Shown one piece after another: positions 1 to 9,552 of a stretch of DNA of 64,000 nucleotides; the stretch's first letter is position 1, and each line of letters opens with the position of its first letter. A program made the translations under genes and the position numbers. The stretch covers positions 1,054,001 to 1,118,000 of the forward strand of contig OZ037856.1 of NCBI GenBank assembly GCA_964035575.1. Direction: 5' to 3'. Under the pieces are notes generated by a model, which saw only the letters and a program-made list of their open reading frames with translations, searched no databases and was not told the DNA's origin. The DNA comes from Rhynchopus sp. YZ270_cl-10 (lineage: Eukaryota; Euglenozoa; Diplonemea; Diplonemida; Diplonemidae).

Positions 1-1182
1 AAAATCGAGTCCGCCCTAATCTGGGGACGACATTTACAGAAAGGCCTGGTGAAAAGTGTCGGTTTTTTTTCCCCCTCCAGATTTCTCTGTTTTTTTTTTT
101 TTTTTGAAAACCAGTTTTTTTAACCACCCTAATACCCTGGCTCATTTTGACAGTGGGATGGGGTTAATGGGTTCATACATTGCAGGACTGAATGGCTATA
201 CACAGATTTTTTTAAAAAATCCCCTTTTTTCGCGGTTTGTGGAAACGTACTGCGTTTGTTGGAAAATTCTTTTAAAAGGGCGATACATCGTCAAAAAAAT
301 GTCCGAAAAAAAAAAATAGTGATGAAAACAATGAGGACTGCAGGATCCGAGAAAGGGCAAACGATTGGAGTTTTCCATCTAGGTATTGCAAAAAGCAATG
401 TCTTGGCAAATAAACGCCCTCTTCTTGTATAGTATCCCAAGCCCTTTCAGGTGGGAAGCAAATACAGGACGTCAACTCGGTGGGGGGTGTTTTGTCCATG
501 CAATACAAAAAAAAACAAAAATACACTCCAGATAAAAAAGGCCTCTTTTTTTGTTTTCGTCACATACCCTTTCCTTCCTTCCTTTTCTCCCCATTCTTGA
601 ATTTCAAAAAAAAAGTGAGCAGAAACATTTTTTTTCCCAAAAAAAAAGATGAAAGAATAGTGAATTAAACGAGATTTGGTGTCATGTGTTCAGACCCCTG
701 TGTCTTGTAGAAGGGTCTGGTATATTATCTCAAGGCTTCGGTTAGCGAACATAGTTGTAAATAGTACCTTGTTGTTTCTTGTTTTTTTTTTGGTGATTTG
801 TTCAATCACAGTTTGAAGAAAATTGCCATTTTTTTAGAGAAAAATAAAAAAATGCAGTCACCTCATGCGATTGGTGCACTGAAGCTGAAATTTCTTTGTT
901 TTTGAAGTATTGGAAGCCGAAGGCGTTATAGCCAGATAAGCTCCAACACACTATCAAAAAAAACAGGAAACACAGAACCAATGTGAAAAAGAAAGAAATA
1001 AAAGAAAAAAAAATGAAAACAGACATAACTCCCTCCCTTCCCACACCCCCGGGTTGCATTATTGTTTTTTGGGGCGCCACTACTACGCCCATTTAAAAAA
1101 AAAAATGACAACACGGAGAACAAAAAAAGCGAGAAAAAAAAAACTTCCTCCTTTTCTGTACAGAGCCTGAGAGAGTTATCCA
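1..1182. other. Noncoding, homopolymer-rich DNA
   Basis: No gene recognised. The stretch is dominated by T and A runs. One simple hairpin (AGACCC / GGGTCT, about 691-720) is visible. Short open frames here are rich in Phe and Lys from homopolymers and do not look coding. Confidence 0.6.
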
Positions 1183-1230
1183 AAGTGGTGATTTGCACAC
1201 ACAGTGGCAACTACTCTCATAGAATTTGTG
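1183..1230 (+). repeat. SL-A stem-loop element, divergent copy
   Basis: It begins AGTGGTGATTTGCAC and continues with GTGGCAACTAC and an ATTTGTG tail. This matches the long SL-A form with several changes. It lacks a good A tail. Confidence 0.45.
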
Positions 1231-1384
1231 AATGAAAAGTGAAGAGTGGATATTGCAATGATATGTGTTTGGCAATATAAGGGGACACCACTCCAACAAA
1301 AATATTTTTTTTAAAATCAAACAATGTTGATGTTTGGTCCCTGATCAGATCACAGAGTTTAGAAAAAAAAAAGCAAAGAACAAA

Positions 1385-2446
1385 TACCCTCATAGTAAAA
1401 ATAATGTTTTTTCAAAAATAAATTAATAAAAAAATGACCCAAAAGTAACATTTTTTTTGTAACAATTTAATAAAATGTTTTATTCGTTTTTTTGCAGTTG
1501 GGCAAAAAGTAACAAATGTTACAACGTGGTGTGTTCCGGGGTATGGGATTTTACACATCTTCACACATCTTCACAACTCTTCACAACTTTTCACAAATTT
1601 TCACAAATTTTCACAACATAATTTTGGCCATATTTTTGTGAAGAATTGTGAAGAGTTGTGAATAGTTGTGAAAAGTTGTGAAGAGTTGTGAATTGAAATG
1701 AAAATTTGGATGAAAAAAACACAGACGTTGTGAATATTTGTGAAGAGTTGTGAACAGTTGTGAAGAGATGTGAAGAGTTGTGAAGAGTTGTGAAGAGTTG
1801 TGAATTGGGAAAACCCCCCCTTTTTTTCTCCAATTCACAACTCTTCACAACTGTTCACAACTCTTCACAAATATTCACAACGTCTGTGTTTTTTTCATCC
1901 AAATTTTCATTTCAATTCACAACTCTTCACAACTTTTCACAACTATTCACAACTCTTCACAATTCTTCACAAAAATATGGCCAAAATTATGTTGTGAAAA
2001 TTTGTGAAAAGTTGTGAAGAGTTGTGAAGATGTGTGAAGATGTGTAAAATCCCATACCCCGGAACACACCACAACGAAAAAATAAAAAGCCCATGGTTGA
2101 AGCACGGGAGTACCATAGGGAACTGGGTTGCTGACCACACCATCCAGGCTGTACCTCAATTTTTTTTTTGCCTGCGGCGCCATTTTCCCTTTTTTGCTCC
2201 GCAAAAAAGGGTTCGTAGAGTGACTCTGTGTAAAAAGCTAGATTTTTACACCATGGGTTTCCGCGCTGTATGCTTTATTAGCCCCCCCAGTAACATTTTT
2301 GTTACGCCTGCGGCGTAACAAAATGTTACAAAAAAATAAAATCCAAAAAATGAAAAAAGTAACAAAATGCAAAAATGTTATAAAAAAAATAAAAATCGCC
2401 GAAATAATTTATTTGTAACAATAACATAATTTATACTATGAGGGTA
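1385..2446. mobile_element. TA-flanked non-autonomous DNA transposon with a nested palindromic element
   Basis: The ends are inverted: CCCTCATAGTAAAAATAATG on the left and its degenerate reverse complement on the right, each next to TA. A TA target duplication suggests a Tc1/mariner-like element. The interior is AT-rich with repeated GTAAC/GTTAC motifs and has no transposase frame. A palindromic element (1527-2071) is inserted in it. Bases 2258-2290 are a solo right end of the family found whole at 62313-62849. An SL-A copy abuts the right end. Confidence 0.55.
1527..2071. mobile_element. Palindromic (fold-back) element, TGGTGTGTTCCGG family
   Basis: This is an almost perfect inverted repeat: two arms of roughly 265 bp around a short C-rich/T-rich centre near 1805-1830. 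It begins TGGTGTGTTCCGGGGTATGG and ends with the reverse complement. The flanking CAACG (1522-1526 and 2072-2076) is a 5-bp target duplication. The arms are made of TTCACAAC/GTTGTGAA octamer-like repeats. No coding capacity is seen; the open frames are artefacts of the repeats. Confidence 0.75.
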
Positions 2447-2509
2447 GTGTAGCTCATCCCTCAGGTGTCTGCACTAAAACAACCAAATTTTCGAAGAACA
2501 AGAAAAAAA
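2446..2509 (+). repeat. SL-A stem-loop element (short form)
   Basis: AGTGTAG is paired with CTGCACT around a CATCCCTCAGGTG hairpin. It is followed by AAACAACCAAATTTTC and an A-rich tail. It starts exactly at the right end of the TA-flanked element. Confidence 0.6.
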
Positions 2510-2516
2510 TAGTATT

Positions 2517-2577
2517 AGTGGAGCACACTCTAGGGTGGCTACACTAATACAACCAAGTTTTCAAAAATAAAAAAACA
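2517..2577 (+). repeat. SL-A stem-loop element (short form)
   Basis: AGTGGAGCACACTCTAGGG opens the copy and the stem closes with GTGGCTACACT. The tail is CAACCAAGTTTTC plus A-rich sequence. It is almost identical to the copies at 21158 and 41981. Confidence 0.75.
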
Positions 2578-2597
2578 ATCTTCGCCCTACATTGAGC

Positions 2598-2662
2598 ACC
2601 CTAAATACCCACCAAGGAGTATTTAGGTGGCGTAACAAAAGGGTCGATGCAACAACAAATAA
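2598..2662 (+). repeat. SL-B stem-loop element, 3' part
   Basis: A hairpin CCTAAATAC / GTATTTAGG is followed by GGGTCGATGCAACAAC. This resembles the SL-B 3' end (GATTGTCGAYACAACAA) but has a different paired stem. Confidence 0.45.
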
Positions 2663-2885
2663 TAATAATCCGACAGGCTCATTGCACCTTTTCTCATCAA
2701 CCTTCGTTTCATCCGTAATAAATGCAATGCGCCCTGTGGATGAACTATGTAAATCAATTTTTTTGATTTTTGAGCACATGGTCAGAGTTGTGTTGTGGTG
2801 CATTGTGAGGGATGAGACGCATCCTCTCAGATTTTTTTTCCCCTCTTTTTTTTCGAGTTTTTTTTTCCTCCTCCCTTTTCTTCTT

Positions 2886-2986
2886 TGAAGTGCTCTCTGG
2901 GGTTCGATAACCCCGCGGAGAACCAGTGTCTGCGTCCGCCGATGAACGGTGAAGCGTTTGCACTTTCAACTTCCCCTTTTTTTTTT
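2886..2986 (+). repeat. SL-C element: B-box-containing, SINE-like
   Basis: GGGGTTCGATAACCCC is a T-arm-like hairpin matching the tRNA B box (GGTTCGANNCC). It is followed by a second hairpin closed by AGTG and GCACT that contains GCGTCCGCC / CGGTGAAGCG. The copy ends at a T run that could stop RNA polymerase III. No A box is evident. Confidence 0.65.
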
Positions 2987-3328
2987 GTTTTTTGTTTTTG
3001 TTTTTGTTTTTTTTTTTTCATTTTTCGCACCCTCTTTCTCTTTGCCTTCTTTTTCGTTTAGAAAAGAATGTATATGAAATAAATTTGTTTTGATAGAAAA
3101 GTGGAGACTCCTCATATTTTCCATTTATTTTTTTTCAAGCTGCATTTGATTGTGACGCACATGCAAAACACGGTACCGTTTATTATCTTCCTTTCCGATC
3201 CTTTTTATATACACTTGGTGGGCACATTCATCTTTCGAGATTACTCTCCTTCTTTCATTTTTGTTTTTTTTTTGTTTTTGTGCCTCCGGTAGAATACGCT
3301 CATTTATGGTGTCTGTTTGTACCAATAT

Positions 3329-3468
3329 TGGTGTGTTCCGGGGTATGGGATTTTTCACATATCTTCACAACTTTTCACAAATTTTCACAACATAGTTTTT
3401 GGCCATATTTTTGTGAAGAGTTGTGAATTGAAATGGAAATTTGGATTTTCCGACACCGGAACACACCA
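3329..3468. mobile_element. Short single-arm copy of the TGGTGTGTTCCGG family
   Basis: Both ends carry TGGTGTGTTCCGG in inverted orientation. The interior matches one arm of the palindrome at 1527-2071 (TTCACAAC repeats, GGCCATATTTTTGTGAAG, then GAATTGAAATGGAAATTTGG). It looks like the unit from which the palindrome was built. The flanks CAATAT and CAATGT are an imperfect duplication. Confidence 0.7.
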
Positions 3469-3472
3469 CAAT

Positions 3473-3559
3473 GTGCGTAAATATGTTGGGGAATTCCCAC
3501 ATGCCGAACAATTCGACAAGAAATGCTAAACAGCAGTGTGTCTCAACATATTTACGCAC
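3473..3559. mobile_element. 87-bp inverted-repeat miniature element
   Basis: The 16-bp ends GTGCGTAAATATGTTG and CAACATATTTACGCAC are perfectly inverted. The element lies almost directly after the preceding one. No coding capacity. Confidence 0.6.
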
Positions 3560-4104
3560 GGTATTTAAAAAAAAAAACTGCCACCAAAAGGGAACTGTCC
3601 TCTGACAATTCAATCCAAATCAAAACAATTCAAAAAAAAACTCAAGAAAAAACGCATTTTTTTTTCTTACAAAACCTTCGGGAGGGGGGATTTTTTGTCA
3701 AAAAAAGGCCAAACAGTGTGTGCAAACCCTGGCAACTCACAAAAGGTGGGGTGCTTAGGAGATTTTGTTGACGCAAACAACAACAACAAGTTGACAACGA
3801 AGAAAAAAAAAACTCCAACCTCTGTTCCGCTGTACATCTGTGAACCTCATTTCATTCTTTACTATGTTGCCGCCTCTTCCCACGAGAGGTTTTCCCCCCT
3901 TCCCCCTTTTCCCCATTTGTGCAGTACAGGGGGACTCAATGTTGTGTCCCTATCTCACACTTCCCCCACCTCCCCAATCCTTACGCCCCCCTCTCCCAAA
4001 GTGATCGAGGCAAGGAACCCACGATTTTATTACACAATAGTTCTTGAAACCATGCCGTCGTCTTGCGCACATTTTGATATTTTTTTTTTTTTTTGTGTTT
4101 CTTC

Positions 4105-4736
4105 CAGTGCTCCCGCTAAGGCCGGGTGGTCGGTCATATTTGTTTTCAAAATTTCCGTTTTTTATTTATGGCAACATTATACCATATACCCTGCAGTTTT
4201 TTTTTGCTAGTGCTTATTATTACTATCCAACTGCGAAGTTCGGCACTAACGTGGCACACGAATTATCAGTAACCTCAGTACATTTACAAAAAATAAACGG
4301 CGGTCATGGTACCCAAAGGCTCCTGGCGAAGCCACGGTACGCATCATTTCTAGAAATATCGACATAAAATGGCACTGTCGTTGGTAATTTTACTTTCATA
4401 TTTTGTCAAACCACAAGTTTTTGGCGAAGCCACGGTACGCAACATTTAAGAAAAAATGCCAAGCTAGCGCCGCAGGCGCACGGTACGCTACTTTTTTTCC
4501 TTCGCCAGGCTGCATGCTTCCCTTTCCTTCTTCATTTGACTGGGAGATGAGCGGCATTTCTCAAAAATAAATACCGGGGGGTGGTCTCGGGGTCCCGAGA
4601 CCCACCCCCGCCACCACCCTCACCCCAAGGCCGGTCATATATGACCGGTCATATATGACCGGCCTCTTTTTCCCTCTTTTTTTATTTATTATTTATTGGT
4701 CATATATGACCGGCTTTTTCCTTAGCGGGAGCACTG
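4105..4736. mobile_element. hAT-like non-autonomous DNA transposon
   Basis: The ends are CAGTGCTCCCGCTAAGG and its reverse complement. They are flanked by a perfect 8-bp direct repeat GTTTCTTC (4097-4104 and 4737-4744). An 8-bp duplication plus ends starting CAGTG is typical of the hAT superfamily. The 632-bp interior has GGTCATATATGACC palindromes, a TCTCGGG/CCCGAGA hairpin and repeated CCACGGTACGCA modules. No transposase is present, so it would depend on a transposase encoded elsewhere. Confidence 0.8.
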
Positions 4737-4744
4737 GTTTCTTC

Positions 4745-5210
4745 CCCTTTTTTTTGACAATTTTGGACGTCCCAGGGGGTTTTGCACTAAAAAAATCCCC
4801 CCTTTTTTTTTTGTAAAAGTGTCCAAGATCATCTTATTCCATTCTGTCTCCACAGAATTGGGGGGAAACTGTTACACACACTTCCTCCCTTTTCCGCCAT
4901 GAATATCGATGTGTGGCACAGCTTTTCCAAGCACACATCATGAAGAAACCTTACTTTGGCCAAACGGCGTTGCCTTCAATGCAACAAAGGTATCTGCCCA
5001 TCAATGCTTTTTTGCAATGAATCAGACAAAAGCAATGATCTCATTGGAACAACTCGCCCCGTATATTTTAATTTTTTTTTCTCTTGAATTTTCTTGATTT
5101 TTGTTCTGTTTGAGGAGAGAGCCCTTTATCAGGTCTTTTCTGATTTTGCTGTCATCGAATGAAAGATTTTCGTCTTTTTTTTCTTCTCAGTCTCAAGACT
5201 TTTTCCGCAC
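4745..5210. other. Noncoding DNA
   Basis: No gene or recognised repeat. A mixed sequence with T runs. The open frame starting near 4909 has no family resemblance I can name. Confidence 0.5.
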
Positions 5211-5285
5211 GGCTTCGACCGACATTTGTTACAGATCTTTACCCAGGTTTTGATGTAAAGAGATTTGTCGACTTACCTGAGGGAG
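5211..5285 (+). repeat. SL-B stem-loop element with CTTTAC/GTAAAG stem
   Basis: GGCTTCGACCGACATTTGTTACAGAT-type start, then the hairpin CTTTAC ... GTAAAG, then GATTTGTCGACTTACC. It has the SL-B layout with an inner stem unrelated in sequence to the other copies. Confidence 0.55.
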
Positions 5286-5440
5286 GGACGAAGAGATGCC
5301 ATGTCTATTATTCACTTTAAACGGCATTTTACGAAGTGAATGTACGAGATGTGGTAGCTCTTATTCGCCTCCCCCAGTAATGAAAGAAAAAAAAAAAGTA
5401 GGGTTGAGGATGGCCTCCGTCCATACCGATTAAGTACAAA

Positions 5441-5500
5441 GCCTTCGGGCGACATTGTGTACAGATCCTACCTCGGTAGGTGATTGTCGATACAACAAAC
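5441..5500 (+). repeat. SL-B stem-loop element with CCTACC/GGTAGG stem
   Basis: GCCTTCGGGCGACATTGTGT opens the copy. The inner hairpin is CCTACCTCGGTAGG. It closes with GTGATTGTCGATACAACAAA; CGACA and TGTCG form the outer stem. Confidence 0.75.
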
Positions 5501-5592
5501 ATGGTTATCAAGACAGCCCGCCTCTTTGATATGGGCACCCGAAGCACAGTCCTGCTTACAAAACTCCCTCATGGAAACTGTGTGCACACCAA

Positions 5593-5690
5593 TGAAGTGC
5601 TCTCTGGGGGTTCGATAATCCACGGAGAACCTGCGTCCGCCGATGTACGGTGAGGCGTTTGCACTTTTCAACTTCTCTTTTTTCGTTAAA
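5593..5690 (+). repeat. SL-C element: B-box-containing, SINE-like
   Basis: GGGGGTTCGATAATCC (B box) with flanking CTCT/GGAG pairing. Then GCGTCCGCCGATGTACGG, GGCGTTTGCACTT and a T-rich end. Compared with the copy at 2886, part of the CCAGTGTCTG linker is missing. Confidence 0.65.
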
Positions 5691-6217
5691 GTTTTCACCG
5701 TGGCTTCTATCCTTTGATAGTCTAAAAACATCAGCATTTTTTTTTTTTAAATTTTCTTCCAGCAGTAGCAGTGTTATTATGAAGTCTAAGAGAACTCTCC
5801 AGAGTTCTTTTTATTTTCTTCATTATTTATGCGACTTGAACATCTCTCTTTGTAATTATCCCCCATTCCCCCCCTATATTTTTTTTTTTGCGATAACACG
5901 CTTGTCAAAGATACAAAAAAAAAGGGGGCGTTTTTTTATGTTAACGACCACCATTTTTGCCATTCCCACTATAACCGGTAATTTTTGAAATTTACCAGGC
6001 AGCAACCTCCCAGAGCTTTTCATTGAGTGATGTATAGTTACTCTAAAGGTGGGGGCTCTGGAGAGTGGAGGGGGGTTTTTTTTTGTGGCTCTTTTCTTGT
6101 TCTTTTTTTCTTCTTTCTTTTTGTAGGTGTACTAGCTGTACCATGCTTTTCAAAATTTGCAGAACAAAACAAAAAGAGGAGACAGAGATGATGGAAAAAA
6201 CTCCATCTTTCGATTAT

Positions 6218-6269
6218 TGTTGACCCTCTCAAATACTTTCAATTTTATGAACTGAAAGTATATGAATCT
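6218..6269 (+). repeat. SL-E stem-loop element
   Basis: TGTTGACCCTCTCA precedes the stem ACTTTCA / TGAAAGT, which is followed by ATATGAATCT. It is near-identical to the copies at 9965, 24957 and 60317 apart from the loop. Confidence 0.65.
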
Positions 6270-6345
6270 ATTTGATTATTGTGTGTTATTTTTGCTTTTC
6301 CCCCCCCAGCCCCATTTCACTGAAAAAAGGGTGATTTTTTTTAAA

Positions 6346-6385
6346 AGGTGACTAAACACGGCTAGTCTTTCCATCTGATTTTGAA
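6346..6385 (+). repeat. SL-D stem-loop element, divergent
   Basis: GGTGACTAAACACGGCTAGTC-type sequence after a T/A run, resembling the SL-D start GGTGACTAAGCAC. The 3' half is poorly conserved. Confidence 0.35.
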
Positions 6386-6572
6386 AAAAAACAGCAAACC
6401 CGCAACGCGCTTCAAAATCAGGTGCGCTTTGGTTCATCTGGCAAATAACTTTCCACTTTGTGTTATCATTCTTTCAGAAGACTTTTGATGTGTGCATGAA
6501 CGAGGATACCGATGGACACCTCCATCTTTCCTTCAAAAAAAAAAAAATAAGCTATACCTTTGAAATTCATTA

Positions 6573-6640
6573 GCCTTCGGGCGACTTTGTGTACAGAACC
6601 TGTCCTCGGACAGGTGATTGTCGAAACTACAAAAAAAAAA
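6573..6640 (+). repeat. SL-B stem-loop element with CCTGTC/GACAGG stem
   Basis: GCCTTCGGGCGACTTTGTGT, then the hairpin ACCTGTCCTCGGACAGGT, then GATTGTCGAAACTAC and an A run. This is one of the best preserved copies. Confidence 0.75.
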
Positions 6641-6666
6641 ACTTAATCCTTTAGTGTTCCGCACGG

Positions 6667-6895
6667 CATACTTTGTGGTCCGCCGGAGTTGAGACGGACT
6701 ATGGCAGACTTTGAAAGTCCGTCTCGAGTCCGCCCGAGTCCGTCTCAGGTCCGATCGAGTTGAGACGGACCTGAGTCTGTCTCAACTCGGGCGGGGTCTA
6801 GGTGGGACTTTTTTTTGTCAGTGCCTGCGTCCCAGAGGCGTTTGCACTATCAACTTCACTTTTTTTTTGCGGACTCAGGCGGACCACGAAGTATG
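6667..6895. mobile_element. 229-bp inverted-repeat element with 6-bp target duplication
   Basis: The ends CATACTTTGTGGTCCGCC and GGCGGACCACGAAGTATG are inverted with one mismatch. The flanks are a perfect GCACGG direct repeat (6661-6666 and 6896-6901). The interior has GAGTTGAGACGGAC fold-back sequence and, at 6819-6868, the 3' half of an SL-C element. No coding capacity. Confidence 0.75.
6819..6868 (+). repeat. SL-C element, 3' half, inside a DNA transposon
   Basis: CAGTGCCTGCGTCCCAGAGG, GCGTTTGCACTATCAAC and a T run. The B-box half is absent. It lies within the element at 6667-6895. Confidence 0.6.
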
Positions 6896-7102
6896 GCACG
6901 GTAGTGGTTCGAAGCGTGAGCAGCACTTTAAAAATGTGTTGACAGTTGCTTCATCTTACTCTATCCCTAACTTTTAGTTCTCTTTCGCCAACACTGCACG
7001 TGGCAAATGGAAAAAAAAAAAATAACAAAAATATTCCATGAAAATAAAGTCAAAAAATATTTTAGGGATAAGTACTTTGCGTCTTTCCCATCTTCACCCA
7101 AA

Positions 7103-7160
7103 TTCCTTTGGGCGACATTGTGTTCCAAACCTGCGTTAGTCAGGGATTGTCTAGAAAAAT
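7103..7160 (+). repeat. SL-B stem-loop element, degenerate
   Basis: CCTTTGGGCGACATTGTGTT and GGGATTGTCTAGAAAAA match the two ends of SL-B. The inner hairpin (AACCTG...CAGGGATT) is degraded. Confidence 0.45.
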
Positions 7161-7427
7161 CGTGAACTATCACGTGGCGTTGATTTACCAGTATGCATCA
7201 ACGCAACACAGCAAAAAGCCTCAAGAATATCAAAAAAAAACTTAAACCCATTCAATTCCCCTTGTCTTAGAGTGAGTGGTGATTTGCTGCATTTAGGGGT
7301 TTCCTGACAAATAAAAAAATAAAAAAATGATATCTGTTTGTTACTAAGCCCTGATATGCACCTTTCTGCAAACACCATTTTTTTTCCCATTTTTTAAAGG
7401 TGACATGTATGCAGAGAATGGCGTTTC

Positions 7428-7544
7428 TTTTGCTTACAGTTTCTCTGTTAACCACTCCCAAGCGCAACACTCCGGGGTTCGATAACCCGCGGAGTGTCAG
7501 TGCCTGCGTCCCAGAGGCGTTTTGCACTATCAACCTCACTTTTG
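7428..7544 (+). repeat. SL-C element, longest copy
   Basis: It starts with TTACAGTTTCTCTGTTAACC, has the B box GGGGTTCGATAACCC flanked by ACTCC/GGAGT, then CAGTGCCTGCGTCCCAGAGG and GCGTTTTGCACTATCAAC. A deletion derivative lies at 31905. Confidence 0.65.
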
Positions 7545-7584
7545 TTTTCTTCTTTACTTGATACTCACTATCGTCACTTCAGCC

Positions 7585-7731
7585 CTGCCTAGGCAGGTGG
7601 CCGTATTTCAAGTCAATTTTCCCCTTTGCGCAATACTCTTGAGGTTCGATGCCCAACAGAGCGTGGGGGCATGTCCATGCAGTCATGCAGTCCTATACGA
7701 GAGTTTGCACTTTGCACTTTAGCTTTTTTTT
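7585..7731 (+). repeat. SL-C-like element with B box
   Basis: GAGGTTCGATGCCCAAC matches the B box and GAGTTTGCACTTTGCAC the 3' part, ending in a T run. Upstream, GTATTTCAAGTCAATTTT matches the 3' end of the SL-G repeats at 25101 and 55013, so the copy may be composite. Confidence 0.45.
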
Positions 7732-7740
7732 ATTTTTTGG

Positions 7741-7780
7741 CTGCACAGAACCTGTCTTTGGTGACAGGTAATCCCGACCA
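7741..7780 (+). repeat. SL-B fragment
   Basis: GCACAGAACCTGTC / GACAGGTAAT forms the inner SL-B hairpin with a larger loop (TTTGGT). The outer stem is missing. Confidence 0.4.
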
Positions 7781-7840
7781 GATCTCATCTAGCCTGGCCT
7801 AACCTCGCCTCAGCAATGGGAAGCAAAAACAAAAACTTAT

Positions 7841-7911
7841 AGTGGAGTTCATCTTCGGGTGTCTAATCAGTCTACACTAAAACAACCAAGTTTTCAAAAA
7901 CAAAAAGATAG
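7841..7911 (+). repeat. SL-A stem-loop element (short form)
   Basis: AGTGGAGTTCATCTTCGGGTG, then GTCTACACT, then AAACAACCAAGTTTTC and an A-rich tail. Confidence 0.65.
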
Positions 7912-8224
7912 GTATTGAAAAGGTTGCAGAGATAAAACGGTAAAAAAGGGGCAGTACATCCCAAGGGTGTCAACGCTAATACAAAATGCCAAATCATTTT
8001 CAAAATAAAATTCAAACAAAAAAAAAAAAAACACTGTGTTAAAGCGAATGCAGAAATTCGTGCGTAGCTAAAAAAAAGGAGCCCTTCATGTGAAAACACA
8101 ATTCTATCCGAGGTACACATTGTTCCAAAATTTTGCCCCTCACCCCCCAACAGTCTAGTCTTCAGACTGACTCCTATTTATTTTTCAATGCATATTTCCT
8201 CCCTTTTCTTTTTTCGTTTTTTTC

Positions 8225-8283
8225 CAGTGCCTGCGTCCGCAGATGTACGGTGAGGCGTTTACACTTTTCAACTTCTCTTTTTG
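8225..8283 (+). repeat. SL-C element, 3' half
   Basis: CAGTGCCTGCGTCCGC, GATGTACGGTGAGGCG and CACTTTTCAACTTCTC followed by T's. It lies about 300 bp upstream of the first secreted-protein gene. Confidence 0.6.
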
Positions 8284-8499
8284 CTTAGCCTATACCCCCC
8301 TTTTTTTTCTTTTTCCTTTTCCTTCTTTTCTCATCCGAGAAAAAACAAGAAACCCACTACCCCTCTCTGCCCGATTTCTTTTTAAACCCTTTTTCTCACC
8401 CCTCCAGGGGTTTCACCTCAAGCCAGCTATACCGTATGATAGTCATTGCACTGACCTGAAGGTTGGTTGTGAGGCATGTCTCCGCCCTGCCTGCCTCTA

Positions 8500-8535
8500 C
8501 CCCTCATCTGCCCCCTACCACCTGCCCCCCAACAG
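8500..8535 (+). promoter_or_regulatory. Acceptor-like splice site upstream of the first secreted-protein gene
   Basis: A pyrimidine-rich tract (CCTACCACCTGCCCCCCAAC) ends in CAG, 42 bases before the start codon. It could be a trans-splicing acceptor or the 3' end of a 5'UTR intron. No donor upstream can be assigned. Confidence 0.55.
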
Positions 8536-8577
8536 ATTTCGGTGTACGTACTACAACAAAAAAAAAACACCTAAAAA

Positions 8578-9483
8578 ATGAGTTCCCGTGGTGCATTGAT
8601 CGTTATGGTGTGTGCTGTGCTTGTGGCGCCGTTAGATGCATCGGGAATGGAGTGTTCTTCTGCGTGCAGAGGGTGTTGTCCACGTGGTGCGGATGGAGAG
8701 TGGTTGAAGCTTGCAAAAGGGGGAAACTGTGCAGATGCAGGTGACAAATTGATGTGCAGGTTGGGTGGAGGCAGGTGTCCACGCAGTGCTGACAAGGAGC
8801 ATATCCCAATGTGTGACGAAATTCCGTTGTCAAAGATCTGGATGGACGAAGTCATGCCAGGAGAGGTAGTAGAGAACACCTTCCTCGCAGACGGCATGCG
8901 TGCCTGGAACAGCGAGCACCCCGAAGGCCACTCCGCACTCCACAACATCCCCGCATACTACCACGGCTTTGCTGCCCTCATCCCCCACCAGCGTCTTCTT
9001 GGTGCCGAAACCGAAGTTCGTTTTATGTGCCCCGCAGGTGCATCGGGTGACTGCGACGCTGTGGTTTTCCTGTACGAATGCTTTCCGTGCGCATCGGAGA
9101 AGGGGGGCATTCCATCGCAGCTTGCCGTGGAGGGGTTTGAGAGGTCGAACTGCGGACCCACCTTCACCACTGGAAAGAAGGACGGACGTAACCACCCGAT
9201 GACTTCGTACAGAAAGACGCTGAAGCCGGGTCAGGTGTACAGTGTGACTACTGCAGGGTCTGCTGAGTGGATTGCCTTTGCTATGGGCCATGGAGGAAAC
9301 ACACTGACGTGCGGTGGAGCATCGAAGGAGGACTGTGAAGACAAGACGCAGACGTGTGTATGGAGCATGGAGGAAGAGAAATGCCGTCCTACCTCCTGCA
9401 AAGAGCCCACCAAATGCACGCCAGATGCCTGCGTCTCAAAGGATTACGACGGCTTTGAAGCCCAGTGGCTGAAGATGCAGTAA
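8578..9483 (+). CDS. Secreted cysteine-rich protein, paralogue 1 of 3
   Basis: 301 residues; the family is not recognised. Residues 1-23 look like a signal peptide (hydrophobic core VMVCAVLVAP). A cysteine-rich segment follows (CSSACRGCC, about 25-75). The core (about 95-240) is conserved among the three copies and includes HSALHNIPAYYHGFAAL, the Cys-containing EC(F/T)xCASEKG and GSAEW(I/V)AFAMGHG. The C-terminus has spaced cysteines (CGGASKEDCE, CVW, and a KDYDGF ending), loosely like PSI-type modules. It has no membrane segment, so secretion is likely. Compared with paralogues 2 and 3 the two ends are more divergent while the core is nearly identical at DNA level. No intron is seen. The start follows an acceptor-like site by 42 bases. 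Confidence 0.88.
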   Translation: MSSRGALIVMVCAVLVAPLDASGMECSSACRGCCPRGADGEWLKLAKGGNCADAGDKLMCRLGGGRCPRSADKEHIPMCDEIPLSKIWMDEVMPGEVVENTFLADGMRAWNSEHPEGHSALHNIPAYYHGFAALIPHQRLLGAETEVRFMCPAGASGDCDAVVFLYECFPCASEKGGIPSQLAVEGFERSNCGPTFTTGKKDGRNHPMTSYRKTLKPGQVYSVTTAGSAEWIAFAMGHGGNTLTCGGASKEDCEDKTQTCVWSMEEEKCRPTSCKEPTKCTPDACVSKDYDGFEAQWLKMQ

Positions 9484-9552
9484 TCAGTGGGGAGGATTAC
9501 ATAATTGTATTAAAGATCGGGGTTTGTGGGGGAACGAAAGAACAAATAGCAT

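Noticed and set aside
1527-2071. Assembly artefact as the cause of the palindrome
   Set aside because: A clean 5-bp duplication at its ends and a related single-arm copy nearby support a real element, although long reads would settle it.
3695-4367. 171- and 107-codon frames
   Set aside because: They overlap the border of the hAT-like element and T runs; no domain and two frames compete.
2886-7731. tRNA genes suggested by GGTTCGATAACCC T-arm motifs
   Set aside because: No A box, anticodon arm or acceptor stem can be folded; they are called B-box repeats instead.
8571-9291. Long frames antisense to the secreted-protein genes (also at 17811-18596 and 25360-26145)
   Set aside because: Shadows of strongly biased codon use on the + strand; all three paralogues show the same antisense frames, while cysteine and signal-peptide features favour the + strand.
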